From: an uncultured Lachnoclostridium sp.
GTDB taxonomy: Bacteria; Bacillota; Clostridia; Lachnospirales; Lachnospiraceae
NCBI GenBank assembly: GCA_944381625.1
Contig: CALWLW010000015.1
Span: forward strand, 1 to 64,000
Direction of reading: 5' to 3'
DNA length: 64,000 nt
This document shows, piece after piece, positions 59,711 through 64,000 of the stretch. A model generated the notes under the pieces. It ran no database searches. It was not told where the DNA came from and saw only the letters and a program-made list of their open reading frames with translations. The translations under genes were made by a program, and so were the position numbers. Numbering within the stretch: the stretch's first letter is position 1; the number at the start of each line of letters is the position of its first letter.

Positions 59711-60565
59711 CTATTCCCTCCATACGCTGATCCTGCTTCCGTCGCATCCCGTCACCACAGCCGTATCCGCTGTGTCCCAGAACGGTATGCCTTTCTCTTT
59801 CAGGAGCTCCAGCGTCTTGTCTTCGGCCGGCTCGTCCTCCGAACAACAGATCACTGCCCAGGAGGGCTGTACCGCATCCATCAGTTCTTTCAAAGCCTTC
59901 TGATATCTGCCATGGTGCGGCATCTTGATCCAGTCGTGGGACCAGTCCACATCCGACGCCAGCATCTGGCGGATCCTCGTTTTCTCAATATCCCCGGTAA
60001 ATAAAAACCGGCGCTCTCCGTAAGAGACGCTTGCCACCAGGGACATGTCGTTGTCGTATTCCCCGTCCATGTCCTGGATCTCCTCCGGGTTCTCCGCCGG
60101 GTACACAGTCACCGACAGTTCCCCGAACTGCCTCTGCACCGGCTCTGTCAGCCGCGCCGCGTCCGGATGTCCTTCAAGGCTTTCCAGAAACCTGGCATAT
60201 TCTTCCCGGTCTCCTTCATAATCCGGCATCCATACAGTGTCCACTTCCATCTGATCTACAATATAAGAAGCGCTTCCCACATGGTCCTTGTCAAAATGCG
60301 TGACCAGCAGAAGATCCAGGCTCTCGATCCCTCTCTTCTCCAGCTCCGCCAGAAGATACGCTCCGTTGTCCTCATATCCCGTATCGATCAGAACCGCGGT
60401 ATCCCCTTCCTGCAGGATCAGCGCATCCGCCTTTCCCACCGGCAGCGCCGTGATGGTCAGCCCGCTCTCCAGACGCTCCCCGCCGGACAGTCCCTGTATG
60501 AAAAGCCAAAGAGCGGCGAGCAGCACAATCAGTGCGGCCGCGCCCAGATATTGTCTTTTATGCAT
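59711..60565 (-). CDS. ComEC-like MBL-fold hydrolase, membrane anchored
   Basis: A 284-residue protein with an N-terminal signal anchor (about 7-25) and a metallo-beta-lactamase domain like that at the end of ComEC/Rec2. The metal motif is THFDKDH (HxxxDH form, about 89-95), with FTGDIEKT and MPHHGRY carrying further ligands. It would act outside the membrane, possibly on nucleic acid or another phosphodiester. There is no competence gene near it. GGACGGGGAGCAGG precedes the ATG. Confidence 0.88.
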   Translation of the reverse strand: MHKRQYLGAAALIVLLAALWLFIQGLSGGERLESGLTITALPVGKADALILQEGDTAVLIDTGYEDNGAYLLAELEKRGIESLDLLLVTHFDKDHVGSASYIVDQMEVDTVWMPDYEGDREEYARFLESLEGHPDAARLTEPVQRQFGELSVTVYPAENPEEIQDMDGEYDNDMSLVASVSYGERRFLFTGDIEKTRIRQMLASDVDWSHDWIKMPHHGRYQKALKELMDAVQPSWAVICCSEDEPAEDKTLELLKEKGIPFWDTADTAVVTGCDGSRISVWRE

Positions 60566-60592
60566 CCTGCTCCCCGTCCTTTCTTCCGATTC

Positions 60593-61147
60593 CTATCCCT
60601 TCAGATCCACAAACACCGGTTCATGTCCCACCGCGGGAAGGAATTTGTCCCAGATCTCTCTGGAAGACATCTTCAGGCTGCTGGTATTGATGCAGGGATG
60701 GCATCCAAAGTACGGCTCCTCGTATACTTCTCTGTCCACCGCCAGCTGCACCCGGTTCTCCGGGTCGTTCATCAGCCCCAGGATGCTGACGGAGCCCGGC
60801 GTCAGATCCAGAAGATTCTCCAGCAGTTCCGGGCTGCCGAAAGAAAGTCTGGGGGAATGGATCTGGCCGCAGAATTCTCTGGTGACAAAACGCTTGTTCC
60901 CCGGCATCAACAGCAGATAAAATTTCGTCTTCTGGCTGTTGGTCAGAAACAGATTTTTGCAGATATTGATTCCCAGCAGTTTGTCCACTCCCTCACAGTC
61001 TTCCACCGTCATCGCCGCCTCGTGGTCCACCCGCTCATAGCGGATGCCCAGACTGTCCAGGAGATCATAGACCCGGATCTCCTTTTCCGGTCTTCCGGAT
61101 GTATCCGCGGGCCGTCCCTCATACACATGCGCGTCCAGTTTGATCAT
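60593..61147 (-). CDS. prolyl-tRNA deacylase (YbaK/ProX-type editing protein)
   Basis: A 184-residue single-domain editing enzyme that removes wrongly attached amino acids, usually alanine, from tRNA-Pro. Typical features are RYERVDHEAAMTVEDCEGVD near residue 40, KNLFLTNSQKTKFYLLLMPG with the catalytic Lys region, LTPGSVSILGLMND and the GCHPCINTSSLKM end. It stands as a separate gene, not fused to ProS. AGAGAGGACGGAC precedes the start. Confidence 0.92.
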   Translation of the reverse strand: MIKLDAHVYEGRPADTSGRPEKEIRVYDLLDSLGIRYERVDHEAAMTVEDCEGVDKLLGINICKNLFLTNSQKTKFYLLLMPGNKRFVTREFCGQIHSPRLSFGSPELLENLLDLTPGSVSILGLMNDPENRVQLAVDREVYEEPYFGCHPCINTSSLKMSSREIWDKFLPAVGHEPVFVDLKG

Positions 61148-61272
61148 ATGTCCGTCCTCTCTGTCGTTGCGTTTTACTGGCCTTCATCTTATCACAGGCA
61201 CGGACATCCGGGCAATGAAATTTTTCTGAAATTTATCCAGGTTCCGTCAAAGTTCCGCACGGATTTCCCATG

Positions 61273-64000
<2,728 letters not shown>

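Overview
The window looks like chromosome from an anaerobic Gram-positive gut bacterium of the family Lachnospiraceae (Clostridia). The reasons are the gene families: a flavodiiron protein with rubredoxin and a Crp/Fnr regulator, an M-box-controlled mgtE, tmcAL, a ribose-type sugar ABC system with LacI regulators, a type II-A CRISPR-Cas9 with a GTTTGAGAGTAGTG-type repeat, plus strong AGGAGG-type ribosome binding sites and consensus sigma-A promoters. I cannot resolve the genus from the sequence alone. Most of the window is coding and most genes lie on the minus strand.

Layout. 0-0.3 kb: a holin-like type I toxin peptide with a long structured leader. 0.35-3 kb: a very unusual 880-residue protein that joins three ADP-ribose-removing domains. 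3-4.9 kb: mgtE behind an M-box magnesium riboswitch, a terminator and two copies of a palindrome. 4.9-13.5 kb: eight minus-strand genes that overlap or nearly touch, running from a response-regulator adenylate cyclase through a DUF362-M20 peptidase fusion, hflX, a CapA-like lipoprotein, an acetyltransferase, map and a FliB-family protein to a small membrane protein. 13.6-15.8 kb: rubredoxin, Crp/Fnr regulator and flavodiiron protein, a likely oxygen-defence unit with an operator at the class II position. 15.8-18.1 kb: HAD phosphatase, small alarmone synthetase and nitrilase-family hydrolase. 18.2-19.9 kb: divergent asnA and greA behind a 23-bp perfect hairpin. 20-21.2 kb: decayed mobile-element pieces and a RelBE-type toxin-antitoxin pair.

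21.4-33 kb is a rare-sugar locus: two LacI regulators, an FGGY kinase, a substrate-binding protein, permease and ATPase, a D-allulose/tagatose 3-epimerase, a mutarotase-like protein and RhaA-family isomerase. Two kinds of palindromic operator can be read directly. 33-36.3 kb is a two-component system. 36.6-38.6 kb holds a deleted PTS IIB pseudogene and an SOS-box-controlled Y-family polymerase with a small partner gene. 38.7-42.5 kb holds a class III Fic protein, a winged-helix protein followed by a 22-residue membrane peptide, and two unknown membrane proteins.

42.7-50.1 kb is a complete type II-A CRISPR-Cas system: 18 repeats with 17 spacers of exactly 30 bp, a leader with the ATTTGAG anchor next to the first repeat, csn2, cas2, cas1, cas9, and a divergent tracrRNA with its own consensus promoter, anti-repeat and terminator. 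An inverted 16-nt copy of the repeat core lies in the leader. 50.1-58.5 kb holds housekeeping genes (ComB-like phosphatase, HD hydrolase, TraX, hexapeptide protein, topB, tmcAL) and a KdpDE-like two-component pair. At 58.76-58.93 kb a well-formed cobalamin riboswitch with its own promoter points into a convergent operon with no gene of its own. The window ends with a YcxB-like protein, an MBL-fold hydrolase, a prolyl-tRNA deacylase, a GH1 phospho-beta-glucosidase and an incomplete beta-glucoside PTS gene.
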